In this document: one piece after another, positions 46,132 through 59,945 of the stretch
How positions within the stretch are numbered: the stretch's first letter is position 1
How the letters are laid out: every line of letters begins with the position of its first letter
Source of the DNA: Klebsiella aerogenes KCTC 2190
GTDB taxonomy: Bacteria; Pseudomonadota; Gammaproteobacteria; Enterobacterales; Enterobacteriaceae
NCBI RefSeq assembly: GCF_000215745.1
Contig: NC_015663.1
Span: 2,294,001 to 2,358,000 of the forward strand
Length of the DNA stretch: 64,000 nt
Direction: 5' to 3'
The notes under the pieces: model-generated
What the model saw: only the letters and a program-made list of their open reading frames with translations
The model's database searches: none
What the model was told of the DNA's origin: nothing
Program-made: the position numbers and the translations under genes

Positions 46132-47280
46132 TTGATTAAGTCAGCGCTTTTGGTTCTGGAAGACGGAACCCAGTTTCACGGTCGGGCCATCGGGGCAACC
46201 GGCACGGCGGTTGGGGAAGTCGTTTTCAATACTTCAATGACCGGTTATCAAGAAATCCTCACTGATCCTTCCTATTCCCGCCAAATCGTCACTCTTACTT
46301 ATCCCCATATTGGAAATGTCGGCACCAACGCCGCCGATGAAGAATCTTCTCAGGTACATGCACAAGGTCTGGTCATTCGCGACCTGCCGCTGATTGCCAG
46401 CAACTTCCGCAATACCGAAGACCTTTCTTCTTACCTGAAGCGCCATAACATTGTGGCCATTGCCGATATCGATACCCGTAAGCTGACGCGTTTACTGCGT
46501 GAGAAAGGGGCGCAGAATGGCTGCATCATCGCCGGCGATAATCTTGATGCCCAACTGGCGCTGGAAAAAGCCCAGGCATTCCCAGGTCTGAACGGCATGG
46601 ACCTGGCGAAAGAGGTCACGACCGCAGAAACTTACGCCTGGACCCAGGGGAGCTGGACACTGGCGGGCGACCTGCCGGAAGCGAAGGCGGAAAGCGATCT
46701 GCCGTTCCACGTCGTGGCTTATGACTTCGGCGCCAAGCGCAATATCCTGCGGATGCTGGTTGACCGCGGCTGCCGCCTGACTATCGTTCCGGCGCAAACG
46801 TCGGCAGAAGACGTGCTTAAGCTGAATCCGGACGGTATTTTCCTGTCTAACGGTCCTGGCGACCCGGCGCCGTGCGATTACGCCATCGCGGCGATTGAAA
46901 AATTCCTCACCACCGATATTCCAGTCTTTGGCATCTGTCTCGGCCATCAGCTGCTGGCGCTGGCGAGCGGCGCGAAGACCATTAAGATGAAATTCGGCCA
47001 CCACGGCGGTAACCACCCGGTTAAAGATATCGATAACAATGTAGTGATGATTACCGCTCAGAACCACGGCTTTGCCGTTGACGAAGCGACGCTGCCTGCC
47101 AACCTGCGCGTGACCCACAAGTCACTGTTCGACGGTACCCTGCAGGGGATCCATCGTACCGACAAGCCGGCGTTTAGCTTCCAGGGGCACCCTGAAGCGA
47201 GCCCGGGTCCGCACGATGCCGCGCCGCTGTTCGACCACTTTATCGAGTTAATTGAGCAATACCGTCAGTCCGCGAAATAA
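46132..47280 (+). CDS. carA: carbamoyl-phosphate synthase small subunit
   Basis: 382 residues from TTG 46132 (reads [17 protein letters not shown]), the same rare start codon and length as E. coli carA, with TGGAGGGTG as a strong RBS. The class I glutamine amidotransferase triad is visible: Cys in [13 protein letters not shown], and His/Glu in [12 protein letters not shown]. It supplies ammonia to CarB. carB follows by 17 bases. Confidence 0.97.
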   Translation: MIKSALLVLEDGTQFHGRAIGATGTAVGEVVFNTSMTGYQEILTDPSYSRQIVTLTYPHIGNVGTNAADEESSQVHAQGLVIRDLPLIASNFRNTEDLSSYLKRHNIVAIADIDTRKLTRLLREKGAQNGCIIAGDNLDAQLALEKAQAFPGLNGMDLAKEVTTAETYAWTQGSWTLAGDLPEAKAESDLPFHVVAYDFGAKRNILRMLVDRGCRLTIVPAQTSAEDVLKLNPDGIFLSNGPGDPAPCDYAIAAIEKFLTTDIPVFGICLGHQLLALASGAKTIKMKFGHHGGNHPVKDIDNNVVMITAQNHGFAVDEATLPANLRVTHKSLFDGTLQGIHRTDKPAFSFQGHPEASPGPHDAAPLFDHFIELIEQYRQSAK

Positions 47281-47297
47281 TCAGGAGTAAAAGAGCC

Positions 47298-50522
<3,225 letters not shown>

Positions 50523-50553
50523 GCGTACCGGCCGGGCCGGATAGCGACACACA

Positions 50554-50585
50554 GGGGCTGACGATATCGTCGGCCCTTTTTTTTT
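50554..50585 (+). terminator. carAB terminator
   Basis: GGGCTGACGAT / ATCGTCGGCCC stem followed by nine T. Confidence 0.9.
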
Positions 50586-50690
50586 ATGGCAATCATCTTC
50601 GGAGAGTTCTGCTTTTATCTGCCTGCCGGGTCAGGCTAACTATAGTTAGCACGATAACGATACCAATTGATGAAAAGACAGGAGGATACA

Positions 50691-50924
50691 ATGCGGAACA
50701 AAATTCTGGTGGCATCCGCGCTGGCGGCAACGGCGATGGTATTTGTGGCAGGTTGCTCATCAAATCAGTCGCTCAAAACGACAGATGGCAAAACAATTGT
50801 GACCAGCGGTAAGCCGCAGGTCGATGATGATACAGGCCTGGTATCCTACAAAAATGCGGAAACCGGTCGCGTGGAGCAGATTAATCGCGACCAGGTGAAG
50901 TCAATGGACGAGCTGGATAACTAA
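50691..50924 (+). CDS. small lipoprotein of the YgdI/YgdR type
   Basis: 77 residues from ATG 50691 (MRNKILVASALAATAMVF), with GGAGGA 6-7 bases upstream; an ATG at 50667 in frame is less likely. The lipobox is FVAGC, giving a mature lipoprotein of ~53 residues with the DUF903 pattern (LKTTDGKTIVTSGKPQVDDD then GLVSYKNAETGRVEQINRD). Relatives are small outer-membrane lipoproteins of unknown role. It sits where E. coli has caiF downstream of carB. A bidirectional hairpin ends it. Confidence 0.88.
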   Translation: MRNKILVASALAATAMVFVAGCSSNQSLKTTDGKTIVTSGKPQVDDDTGLVSYKNAETGRVEQINRDQVKSMDELDN

Positions 50925-50928
50925 AAAA

Positions 50929-50957
50929 AAAGCAGTGGCTTCGGCCACTGCTTTTTA
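50929..50957. terminator. bidirectional terminator between lipoprotein and autotransporter genes
   Basis: AGCAGTGGC / GCCACTGCT stem, TTCG tetraloop, A-run on the left and T-run on the right, serving two convergent genes. Confidence 0.92.
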
Positions 50958-50975
50958 CCTTTCAGTGTATAGCGA

Positions 50976-53816
50976 TTACCAACGGTGATTCAGCAGAATG
51001 TGGCCGCCATACGCGGCGTAGCTGTTTTCACCCCATTCGCCGCTGGCGCGCAGCGAGATGGTGGTCGTCTCGTTCACATTACCGGTTACGCCCAGCTCTA
51101 ACTGACCGCGATCGTCAGGCGTATCGTTGCTGACTTTTTCGCCATTGAATGCCAGATCGTTTTGACCCGCGCCTTTCAGCCAGTTCACGGCAACATAAGG
51201 CTGCCACGCTTTAACATCGTGTTGCTCGAAGTAGCTGCTCTTCACGCCGAGACGGCCAAACAGGCTATTGTTATCCACGGTCGTTACCCGCACGCCATCC
51301 GGATCGGTATGATTTTCCTGATCGAGATAGCTGTAGATCATCTGCGCCTGAGGTTCAATCTTCCAGGTACGCGCATTGTCTGAAGGGATCACCCATGCAT
51401 GGCCGACTTCGACAGAGGCGGCAAAGCCTTTGCTATCATACTTTTCATTGTTGCGATTGCTGGTGACCGTGTTGTTATACCAGCTGTAGGACGCCCAGGT
51501 ATCGATGTAGCTGCCCAGACGTAATTTCGGATCTTCCTGCCAGGTCGCGTACAGGCCAACGTTGAAACCGTCGACTTTACCTTGCGCGTCACGCACGTTG
51601 TGCTTCGCATCCGAGTCTGTTTTCGCCTGGCCCGCGCCAAACATGCCGCCGGCGCGCAGTATCCCTTTGTCCATCGGCTTGCTCATGAAATCACTGCCGA
51701 CCTGAAGCACGGTGGTAGTGGTGTCATAGCTGACTTTATCGCCGCCGGCATCGTTCTCATGATAGCGGCCCTTAACGTACATCCAGGTGTTCAGATTGTC
51801 TTCGTTGCGGAACGTGAGCTGGTCGCGATCGTCACGTTTATGCAGGAACATACTCTGCGCAGCAAGATAGTTACCCAGATAAGCGCCGACTTCCGGCGCC
51901 ATCACTTCTGGCGCGGATTGACCGCCATTATCGGTATTGCTGCCGTTATCGCTGTCGCCATCAGTGCCACTGCCGCCATCAGTGCCGCTATCGCTGCCGC
52001 TGTCACCATCGTCAGTATCATCCGACGGATCGTCAGACGGGGTCGCTTTGGATTCCAGATACCAGTTGCCGTTGTCGTGTTGATACAGACCATACTCATA
52101 AGCCCCGGCGACAACCGGTTTGGATAAGGTTAGCTGGGCTTCGGAGCTGCCGCTGACGCTGACAATCTCCATACCATTAACGGTTTGTGCGCCCAGCCCG
52201 CCGATATTGGCGATGCTGACGCCAGACTGCCCGTAGCTGCTGCCGGTGATGGACAGATGGTCGGTCGGAGCGCTGTCTTCGCCGAGGGTGCTGTTCATTA
52301 CGATCTGGCTGCCGGCGGAACCGGTATAGTCGCCGTTAATCGTAAAATTGTTGCCAACGCTATTATCGGCGGCGCTGAGTAACAGCGTACCGCTGTTGGT
52401 CACATTGCCGTTAATCGTATCGACGCCGGATGTTCTTAGCGTTGCGTTACCTTCAACCGCATTCCACGCCGCGAGGATACCGCCGCTGAGGATATCAATG
52501 TTGTTATTCACTTCGCCGGCGCTGGCAAATTGCGCGCCATTTTCGATGGTGATGGTGGAGTCGCTGTCTGCTACACCGAGAGTGGCGCCTTCCGCGACCA
52601 GAGTGGTGCCGCTTTTCAGAAGGGTATTACCGGTATAGCTATTGGTGCCGGTTAAGGTCAGGGTATTGGCATCGACTTTTTCCACGTTGCCGCTACCGAT
52701 GATGCTGGTGGCAAACGTAGAGTCGCTTCCCTGATTGAAGATCACTGTGCCATTGTTGGTCATGCTGCCGGTGAGGGTCGCGGTTTTCTGCCCGTTGCCC
52801 AACTGTAGCGTGGCCGCTTCCGCGACCAGCGTGTTGCCGCTATTAGCGACAGCGCCCGCCAGCGTTAACTGACCGCTATTAACCTGGAGGGAATCGCCGC
52901 TGCCGATGATGTCCAGGTTGCCGGTGAGCGTCCAGGCCTCGCCGTTCATTTTCACGGAGGCAAAACCGTCGCCATCATGAAGGCCGACAAAATTGCTGTC
53001 TTCCGTACCAGAGCCCACCAGCGAGAGTGTATTACCCGTTGAGCCCGTGGAGATGACATCGCCGATGAGCGAGGAACCGGTATTGAGCACCAGGCTGTTA
53101 TTTTTGCTGCTGGCGAACATGACGGCCGTACCGCCGCCGCCGAGTAAACCGCTGTTGATGATATCGGCTTTCGCGCTATCAACAACGTTGATCCCGTTCT
53201 CGCTGCCCTGCACGGTGCCGCTGTTGTTGATTTTGCTGTTGCCGTCGCTTAACGCAATACCATCGCCAGCGGTACCGGTGATGGCGCCGCTGTTATCTAA
53301 CCCGACGCCAATTTGCGAACTCAGGCCGTTTTTGCCGGTAATCACGCCGGTATCGGTATTGGTGATACTAATTGCCGATGACTCTTCGCTAACGAAAATA
53401 CCGTTGTTAGCGCCAGTAATGATTCCGCTATTATTAAACGTACCCGCCATTGATTGCACGTTAACGGCATTATCAGTTGCAGATGAAATAATTGCATTTT
53501 CATTATTATTAATTTCGACTGATTGCGCATCGATATTAATATCCAGACCGATACCCGCTCCGGAAATATTACCTTCGTTGGTGACTTTTTCTACGTTCAT
53601 CCCGCTAACGGATACTGCTGGGGTGTTATCTGCGGAGGAGACGGTAACGTCTCTATTAATAACGTATTCGCTATCAGCCGAGAAGTCTTGCGGCGCGGAG
53701 GTTGACTGGTCAATGGTTGCCGCGCCGACAACTATTGGCGTTAACATTAATAAGGCGGGAAATATCCTTGCCAGCATTTTGGTTGTTCTGTTTAGTTCAA
53801 AGTGTTTATTGCTCAT
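50976..53816 (-). CDS. autotransporter (type Va secreted adhesin-like protein)
   Basis: 946 residues from ATG 53816 (MSNKHFELNRTTKMLARIF); ATG 53828 adds four residues. An extended signal ends near VVGAAT. The passenger (~35-590) is beta-helix-like, full of short N/S/T/G repeats (NNSGIITGANNGIF, DNSGAITGTAGDGIA, INNSGTVQGSENGI) and one autotransporter-associated repeat (LTLTGTNSYTGNTLLKSG). An Asp/Ser/Gly linker (~600-645) leads to a ~270-residue beta barrel starting APEVGAYLGNYLAAQSMF and ending AAYGGHILLNHRW. No protease or lipase motif is seen, so adhesion or aggregation is the likeliest role. It is a single gene in place of the E. coli cai/fix region. Confidence 0.92.
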   Translation of the reverse strand: MSNKHFELNRTTKMLARIFPALLMLTPIVVGAATIDQSTSAPQDFSADSEYVINRDVTVSSADNTPAVSVSGMNVEKVTNEGNISGAGIGLDINIDAQSVEINNNENAIISSATDNAVNVQSMAGTFNNSGIITGANNGIFVSEESSAISITNTDTGVITGKNGLSSQIGVGLDNSGAITGTAGDGIALSDGNSKINNSGTVQGSENGINVVDSAKADIINSGLLGGGGTAVMFASSKNNSLVLNTGSSLIGDVISTGSTGNTLSLVGSGTEDSNFVGLHDGDGFASVKMNGEAWTLTGNLDIIGSGDSLQVNSGQLTLAGAVANSGNTLVAEAATLQLGNGQKTATLTGSMTNNGTVIFNQGSDSTFATSIIGSGNVEKVDANTLTLTGTNSYTGNTLLKSGTTLVAEGATLGVADSDSTITIENGAQFASAGEVNNNIDILSGGILAAWNAVEGNATLRTSGVDTINGNVTNSGTLLLSAADNSVGNNFTINGDYTGSAGSQIVMNSTLGEDSAPTDHLSITGSSYGQSGVSIANIGGLGAQTVNGMEIVSVSGSSEAQLTLSKPVVAGAYEYGLYQHDNGNWYLESKATPSDDPSDDTDDGDSGSDSGTDGGSGTDGDSDNGSNTDNGGQSAPEVMAPEVGAYLGNYLAAQSMFLHKRDDRDQLTFRNEDNLNTWMYVKGRYHENDAGGDKVSYDTTTTVLQVGSDFMSKPMDKGILRAGGMFGAGQAKTDSDAKHNVRDAQGKVDGFNVGLYATWQEDPKLRLGSYIDTWASYSWYNNTVTSNRNNEKYDSKGFAASVEVGHAWVIPSDNARTWKIEPQAQMIYSYLDQENHTDPDGVRVTTVDNNSLFGRLGVKSSYFEQHDVKAWQPYVAVNWLKGAGQNDLAFNGEKVSNDTPDDRGQLELGVTGNVNETTTISLRASGEWGENSYAAYGGHILLNHRW

Positions 53817-54187
53817 GTACACATCCATTTGAGTAAATAGCGGTCCGGGATATCGCTATAAATTAGTGTTTATATTTAGTGTAAAGAATGGGCTCAAAAC
53901 GAAGAGCGTAAAATTATTGGATTTACTTTCTATGGTGTATAGGGTTATTTATTAAATAATGCTTTAAGGTTCCCTTAAAATATATGACGATTGTATTATT
54001 GATAATTATTAATTCGTAGAGTGGATTATTTTCGGTATCAACGCGTGTTTTGCTTACCAACATGTCACTACGGCAGGAAAACTTGGCAATCGCTGTGATT
54101 GACTTTTCTCTCGCTATTCCCCCCTTTCAGTGAGCGAGTTAACTGTCTACACTCACTGCTACAAGAATACAAAAGACAGGCCCATTC
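53817..54187. promoter_or_regulatory. divergent autotransporter / kefF intergenic region
   Basis: 371 bases, AT-rich on the autotransporter side. It should hold both promoters. A CAGTGAG / CTCACTG inverted repeat (54128-54134 and 54152-54158) lies just before kefF. The kefF RBS ACAGG is about 9 bases before ATG 54188. No gene is visible. Confidence 0.45.
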
Positions 54188-54721
54188 ATGATTCTGATAA
54201 TTTACTCGCATCCTTATCCGCATCACTCGCATGCGAATAAACGGATGCTTGAGCAAGCAGGGACGCTTGATGGCGTAGAGATACGCTCCCTCTATGAGCT
54301 ATATCCCGACTTCAATATCGATATCGCTGCCGAGCAGGCGGCGCTGGCGCGCGCCGATCTGGTTATCTGGCAGCATCCAATGCAGTGGTACAGCGTACCG
54401 CCGCTGCTAAAACTGTGGATGGATAAAGTGCTGTCTCACGGCTGGGCGTACGGCCACAATGGTATTGCGTTGCATGGTAAATCGCTGATGTGGGCGGTTA
54501 CTACCGGCGGCGGCGAAAGCCATTTCGATATTGGTTCATTCCCCGGCTTTGACGTGCTGGCGCAGCCTCTGCAGGCGACGGCGCTGTACTGTGGCATGAA
54601 ATGGCTGCCGCCGTTTGCCATGCACTGTACCTTTATCTGCGATGACGAAACGCTGCAGGCGCAGGCCCGTCATTATCGTCAACGCTTAATCGAATGGCAG
54701 GAGGCGCATAACAATGGATAG
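54188..54721 (+). CDS. kefF: KefF, NAD(P)H oxidoreductase subunit of the KefFC potassium efflux system
   Basis: 177 residues (E. coli 176). Flavodoxin-like quinone reductase marks: [41 protein letters not shown], and [12 protein letters not shown]. It binds FMN and is needed for full KefC activity. Its end overlaps the kefC start by 8 bases. Confidence 0.95.
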   Translation: MILIIYSHPYPHHSHANKRMLEQAGTLDGVEIRSLYELYPDFNIDIAAEQAALARADLVIWQHPMQWYSVPPLLKLWMDKVLSHGWAYGHNGIALHGKSLMWAVTTGGGESHFDIGSFPGFDVLAQPLQATALYCGMKWLPPFAMHCTFICDDETLQAQARHYRQRLIEWQEAHNNG

Positions 54722-56579
54722 CCATACGCTAATACAGGCGCTGATCTACCTCGGATCCGCTGCGCTTATCGTGCCGATCGCCGTGCGTCTGGGGCTGGGG
54801 TCGGTACTGGGGTATTTGATCGCCGGCTGCGTTATAGGCCCGTGGGGGCTGCGCTTGGTCACTGACGCTGAGGCGATTCTGCATTTCGCCGAAATCGGCG
54901 TCGTACTGATGCTGTTTGTCATCGGTCTTGAGCTGGATCCGCAGCGCTTATGGAAGCTGCGCGCCTCGGTATTTGGCGGCGGCGCGCTGCAAATGGTGGT
55001 GTGCGGCGCGTTTATCGGGCTGTTCTGCATGCTGCTTGGATTGCGCTGGCAGGTTGCGGAGCTCATCGGGATGACGCTGGCGCTGTCGTCGACGGCGATT
55101 GCGATGCAGGCGATGAATGAACGTAACCTGACGGTGACGCAACTGGGGCGTAGCGCCTTTGCCGTGCTGTTGTTCCAGGATATCGCTGCTATTCCTTTGG
55201 TTGCGATGATTCCACTGCTGGCGGCCAGCGGCGGCTCAACGACCCTGGCCGCGTTTGCGCTGTCGGCGTTGAAAGTCGCCGGCGCGCTGGCGCTGGTGGT
55301 GCTATTAGGGCGCTATCTGACCCGCCCGGTGCTGCGCTTCGTTGCCCGCTCCGGTCTGCGCGAAGTATTCAGCGCCGTGGCTCTGTTCCTGGTCTTCGGC
55401 TTCGGATTGCTGCTGGAGGAAGTCGGGCTGTCGATGGCGATGGGCGCGTTTCTTGCCGGGGTGCTTCTGGCAAGTTCGGAATACCGCCATGCGCTGGAAA
55501 GCGATATCGAACCGTTTAAAGGGTTGCTGTTGGGGCTGTTCTTTATCGGCGTCGGCATGTCTATTGACTTTGGTACCCTCGTCACCCATCCGCTACGTAT
55601 CCTGATCCTGCTGGTGGGTTTCCTGGCGATCAAAGCCCTGATGCTGTGGCTGATTGCTAAACCGCTGGGCGTACCGCGCGCGCAGCGCCGCTGGTTTGCT
55701 GTGCTGCTGGGGCAGGGGAGTGAGTTCGCTTTCGTGGTCTTCGGCGCCGCGCAGATGGCCGATGTGCTGGATAGTGAATGGGCGAAGGCGCTGACGCTGG
55801 CGGTGGCGTTATCCATGGCGGCAACGCCCATCCTGCTGGTGCTGCTGACGCGGATGGAGAAATCCGCCAGCGGCCAGGAGCGCGAAGCGGACGAGATTGA
55901 TGAAGAGCAGCCGCGAGTGATTATCGCCGGTTTTGGCCGCTATGGGCAAATTGCCGGGCGCGTGCTGCTTTCCAGTGGCGTGAAAATGGTTATCCTCGAT
56001 CACGATCCGGATCACGTTGATACCCTGCGCAAGTTCGATATGAAGGTGTTTTACGGTGATGCCACGCGAGTGGATCTGCTGGAATCGGCAGGGGCGGCAA
56101 AGGCAGAAGTGCTGATTAACGCCATCGACGACCCGCAGGCCAGCCTGCAGCTGGTGGAGCTGGCGAAAGAGCACTTCCCGCATCTGCAGATCATTTCGCG
56201 TGCCCGCGATGTCGATCACTACATTCAGCTGCGCCAGGCCGGTGTGGAAGCGCCGGAGCGTGAGACCTTCGAATCGGCGCTGAAAAGCGGTCGCATGACG
56301 CTGGAAGCCCTGGGCCTTGGCGCTTATGAGGCCCGCGAGCGCGCCGATCTGTTCCGTCGTTTCAACCAACAGATGGTAGAAGAGATGGTGGCGATGGCGG
56401 AAAATGATGCCGCCTCGCGGGTGGCGGTGTTTAAACGGACCAGCGATATGCTTACCGGCATTATCAACGAGGACCGTAATCATCTGTCGCTGGTGCAGCG
56501 CCACGGCTGGCAAGGTACTGAAGAAGGACGGCACACCGGAGACGTTCGCGATGAGCCGGAGAATAAGCCTTCAACCTGA
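54714..56579 (+). CDS. kefC: glutathione-regulated potassium efflux protein KefC
   Basis: 621 residues (E. coli 620). About 12 N-terminal membrane segments of the CPA2 antiporter family ([52 protein letters not shown]) are followed by a KTN/RCK domain starting [19 protein letters not shown] with [16 protein letters not shown] and [17 protein letters not shown]. Glutathione closes the channel and glutathione adducts open it, giving K+ efflux and acidification as protection from electrophiles. Confidence 0.97.
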   Translation: MDSHTLIQALIYLGSAALIVPIAVRLGLGSVLGYLIAGCVIGPWGLRLVTDAEAILHFAEIGVVLMLFVIGLELDPQRLWKLRASVFGGGALQMVVCGAFIGLFCMLLGLRWQVAELIGMTLALSSTAIAMQAMNERNLTVTQLGRSAFAVLLFQDIAAIPLVAMIPLLAASGGSTTLAAFALSALKVAGALALVVLLGRYLTRPVLRFVARSGLREVFSAVALFLVFGFGLLLEEVGLSMAMGAFLAGVLLASSEYRHALESDIEPFKGLLLGLFFIGVGMSIDFGTLVTHPLRILILLVGFLAIKALMLWLIAKPLGVPRAQRRWFAVLLGQGSEFAFVVFGAAQMADVLDSEWAKALTLAVALSMAATPILLVLLTRMEKSASGQEREADEIDEEQPRVIIAGFGRYGQIAGRVLLSSGVKMVILDHDPDHVDTLRKFDMKVFYGDATRVDLLESAGAAKAEVLINAIDDPQASLQLVELAKEHFPHLQIISRARDVDHYIQLRQAGVEAPERETFESALKSGRMTLEALGLGAYEARERADLFRRFNQQMVEEMVAMAENDAASRVAVFKRTSDMLTGIINEDRNHLSLVQRHGWQGTEEGRHTGDVRDEPENKPST

Positions 56580-56743
56580 GGTGGTGAGCAAATGTTGCGT
56601 TAACTTTACAGCTAACATTTTGTTTTCAATTTAGTTCCTGATCTGGCGGCTCATAAGGGTTACGTGGGCTCGCCAGCAAATCTAAAAATTTTCATGTTCT
56701 TTACTCTTCGTTCAGTCGACGAAGTATTACGCTTTCCGTATAG

Positions 56744-57256
<513 letters not shown>

Positions 57257-57274
57257 TCTCACATAGCGTGGATT

Positions 57275-57315
57275 AAAAAACCCCGGTCGCGTCAGGTGTG
57301 GCCGGGGTTTTGTTT
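57275..57315 (+). terminator. folA terminator
   Basis: AAAACCCCGG / CCGGGGTTTT stem with a GC-containing loop (57277-57286 with 57302-57311), then TGTTTT. Confidence 0.85.
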
Positions 57316-57340
57316 TATCAGGAATCTCCCGGTTACCGTC

Positions 57341-57406
57341 CGGTACGGGCCGTAGGCCGGGTAAGGCGTTAGCCGCCACCCGGTAAACAAACGGCGCCGT
57401 GGGTAG
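57341..57406. repeat. left copy of a ~65-bp direct repeat (REP-like)
   Basis: Begins CGGTACGGGCCGTAGGCCGG and ends GGCGCCGTGGGTAG. It contains the REP-like GCCGGGTAAGGCG / GCCGCCACCCGG pair. An almost identical copy lies at 57788-57852, in the same orientation. Confidence 0.9.
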
Positions 57407-57787
57407 ATACTGTTATCAGTTTGCAATGGTTTCGCTCCTGGAAAAGCGGTTGTTCTGTGCTGTTTCCGAACATATTGCGCTCCCAATATTTCTTCTGCGT
57501 TATGTCTCTCATGGCGCAGGGTGCGCACAGAGGGCGGCCAATCGCCGCCGCCCTCTGTACTCCCGGGCTCTGGCCGCCAAAATCGCCACTTCGTGGTACC
57601 TTCGACTTATCCCTGCAGGCTTCGGGTCGGGCCGAGGCAGCGTCCTTGCAAATCACGGCCCTCAGCCCGCATCCATGCGGGCTGCCCCGGCCTGCCGGGA
57701 ACGTCTCAGCGATTTTGAGGCCACCAACACCGGCAGTTTCAGTAGCCATGGGGGGAGAGAGGTAGAGTTGAGAGCTTCAGCTCACAG
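57407..57787. other. GC-rich ~380-bp segment between direct repeats, coding status unknown
   Basis: Open frames cross it on both strands: plus 57421-57765 (114 codons, MQWFRSWKSGCSVLF to AMGGER) and minus 57369-57749 (126 codons, starting MATETAGVGGLKIAETFPAG). Neither has a good RBS or a recognisable domain. Proteins with similar wording (e.g. SLQASGRAEAASLQ) feel familiar from hypothetical proteins repeated in Klebsiella-type genomes, but I cannot confirm this. Inner inverted repeats such as GAGGGCGGC ... GCCGCCCTC (57528-57553) suggest a structured or mobile repeat element. Confidence 0.45.
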
Positions 57788-57887
57788 CGGTACGGGCCGT
57801 AGGCCGGGTAAGGCGTAGCAGCCACCCGGCAAACAAACGGCGCCGCGGGTAGGCCGGATAAGGCGCAGCGCGCCGCTATCCGGGATC
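57788..57887. repeat. right copy of the direct repeat plus a further REP unit
   Basis: 57788-57852 repeats the left copy with a few changes (GTAGCAGCC for GTTAGCCGCC). It runs straight into a second REP-like unit GTAGGCCGGATAAGGCGCAG ... CTATCCGGGAT (57849-57887), just before the apaH stop. Confidence 0.88.
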
Positions 57888-57890
57888 GAC

Positions 57891-58739
57891 TCAGGAGGCG
57901 ACCGCTTCGCCTTCGTCGAGGCTTTTCTGGCGGTTGGAACGCTGGGTGAAATACGTTTTATCTTCCCAGCGCAGGCAGGTCAGATCGCCCCCCCAGCAGC
58001 AGCCGGTATCCAGCGCATAGATACCTTCCGGCGTACCGCGGCCTTCCAGCGACGCCCAATGGCCAAAGGCGATACTGTACTCGCGAGCGACAGGGCCCGG
58101 AATGGCAAACCATGGCTTCAGCGGGGCTGGCGCGTCTTCCGGCGCCTCTTTGCTGTACATATCCAACTGGCCGTTCGGGAAGCAATAGCGCATGCGGGTG
58201 AAGGCGTTGGTGATAAAGCGCAGGCGCGCCAGGCCGCTGAGCTCATTGCTCCAGTGGTTCGGCATATCGCCATACATCGCGTCGAGGAAGAACGGATAGG
58301 AGTCGCTCGCCAGCACGGCTTCGACATCGCGCGCGCACTGTTTGGCGGTTTCCAGATCCCACTGCGGCGTGATGCCGGCATGAGCCATCACCAGCTTCTT
58401 CTCTTCATCGACCTGCATCAGCGGCTGGCGACGCAGCCAGTTGAGCAGTTCGTCAGCGTCGGGCGCTTCCAGCAGCGGCGTCAGACGGTCTTTGGGCTTG
58501 TTGCGGCTAATGCCGGCAAATACCGCCAGCAGATGCAGGTCATGGTTGCCCAGCACGATGCGCACGCTATCGCCGAGCGCTTTCACGAACCGCAGCACTT
58601 CCAGAGAGCCGGGGCCGCGTGCGACCAGATCGCCAGTGAGCCACAGTGTGTCCGTATCAGGGTTAAACTCCACCTGCTCCAGCAATGCGATCAGTTCATC
58701 GTAGCAACCATGAACGTCGCCAATAAGGTATGTAGCCAT
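57891..58739 (-). CDS. apaH: bis(5'-nucleosyl)-tetraphosphatase (symmetrical)
   Basis: 282 residues from ATG 58739 ([19 protein letters not shown]); E. coli ApaH is 280. The open frame runs 26 codons further up into apaG and is rejected. Phosphoesterase motifs: [26 protein letters not shown] and AHAGITPQW. It hydrolyses Ap4A to two ADP. It is last in the operon lptD-surA-pdxA-rsmA-apaG-apaH, 4 bases after apaG. Confidence 0.97.
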   Translation of the reverse strand: MATYLIGDVHGCYDELIALLEQVEFNPDTDTLWLTGDLVARGPGSLEVLRFVKALGDSVRIVLGNHDLHLLAVFAGISRNKPKDRLTPLLEAPDADELLNWLRRQPLMQVDEEKKLVMAHAGITPQWDLETAKQCARDVEAVLASDSYPFFLDAMYGDMPNHWSNELSGLARLRFITNAFTRMRYCFPNGQLDMYSKEAPEDAPAPLKPWFAIPGPVAREYSIAFGHWASLEGRGTPEGIYALDTGCCWGGDLTCLRWEDKTYFTQRSNRQKSLDEGEAVAS

Positions 58740-58743
58740 TGTT

Positions 58744-59121
58744 TTAATGTATAAGCGTTGGAACTGCGAGACGGAAGACAGGGATCTCGATATTGAACGG
58801 CACGCCGTTGCTATCAATCATCTCATAGTGACCCTGCATGGTGCCCAGCGGCGTTTCGATAACCGCGCCGCTGGTATATTGATACTCTTCGCCGGCAGGG
58901 ATGTGCGGCTGTTCGCCGACCACCCCTTCACCCTGGACTTCCGTCTCGCGACCGTGTCCATTGGTGATAAGCCAGTAGCGGCCGAGAAGCTGAACCTGAC
59001 TCCGCCCCAGGTTGCGAATGGTGACGGTGTAAGCGAAGACGTAGCGCTCTTCTTCCGGAGAAGATTGCGATTCGATATAGACGCTTTGCACCTGGACGCA
59101 AACACGAGGCGAATTAATCAT
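58744..59121 (-). CDS. apaG: ApaG domain protein
   Basis: 125 residues, the E. coli length. Fibronectin-type-III-like beta fold: [39 protein letters not shown] and [14 protein letters not shown] are family signatures. The function in bacteria is not settled; the gene is always near rsmA/apaH. It begins 2 bases after the rsmA stop. Confidence 0.97.
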   Translation of the reverse strand: MINSPRVCVQVQSVYIESQSSPEEERYVFAYTVTIRNLGRSQVQLLGRYWLITNGHGRETEVQGEGVVGEQPHIPAGEEYQYTSGAVIETPLGTMQGHYEMIDSNGVPFNIEIPVFRLAVPTLIH

Positions 59122-59123
59122 GG

Positions 59124-59945
59124 TTAGCTCTCCTTCGAAGGCAGATTGTTGGATAACCAGTTGGCCATCTTACAGTACTGCTCTACAGAAATATTTTCCG
59201 CACGTACCGCCGGGTCGACGCCCAGCTCCGCCAGCACTTCAACGCTAAACAGATTGCCGAGACTATTACGAATGGTCTTACGGCGCTGGTTGAAGGCTTC
59301 AGTAGTGATACGGCTCAGCACGCGGACATCCTTCACCGGGTACGGCATGGTGCGGTGCGGCACCAGACGCACGACGGCAGAATCCACTTTTGGCGGCGGC
59401 GTAAAGGCGGTCGGCGGAACTTCAAGTACCGGGATCACCTGGCAGTAGTACTGCGCCATTACGCTTAAACGACCATACGCTTTACTGTTCGGTCCGGCAA
59501 CCAGACGATTAACCACTTCCTTCTGCAGCATAAAATGCATATCGGCAATGGCATCAGTATAGCTGAAGAGGTGGAACATCAGCGGCGTTGAGATGTTGTA
59601 CGGCAGGTTGCCGAAGACGCGCAGCGGTTGGCCCATTTTCTCCGACAGTTCGCCGAAATTCATGGTCATCGCATCCTGCTGGTAAATGGTCAGCTTAGGT
59701 CCGAGGAACGGATGCGTCTGTAGGCGGGCCGCCAGATCGCGGTCCAGCTCGATAACGGTTAATTGATCGAGGCGTTCGCCGACCGGTTCGGTCAGCGCGG
59801 CGAGACCTGGGCCGATTTCGACCATCGCCTGGCCTTTCTGTGGATTGATGGCCGAGACAATGCTGTCGATCACGAACTGATCGTTGAGAAAGTTTTGCCC
59901 GAAGCGTTTACGGGCTAAATGGCCCTGATGGACTCGATTATTCAT
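59124..59945 (-). CDS. rsmA: 16S rRNA dimethyladenosine transferase
   Basis: 273 residues, the E. coli length (KsgA). SAM-binding [15 protein letters not shown], and the catalytic NLPY motif in [14 protein letters not shown]. It dimethylates A1518/A1519 of 16S rRNA at the end of 30S assembly. The start overlaps the pdxA stop by 4 bases (translational coupling). Confidence 0.98.
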   Translation of the reverse strand: MNNRVHQGHLARKRFGQNFLNDQFVIDSIVSAINPQKGQAMVEIGPGLAALTEPVGERLDQLTVIELDRDLAARLQTHPFLGPKLTIYQQDAMTMNFGELSEKMGQPLRVFGNLPYNISTPLMFHLFSYTDAIADMHFMLQKEVVNRLVAGPNSKAYGRLSVMAQYYCQVIPVLEVPPTAFTPPPKVDSAVVRLVPHRTMPYPVKDVRVLSRITTEAFNQRRKTIRNSLGNLFSVEVLAELGVDPAVRAENISVEQYCKMANWLSNNLPSKES

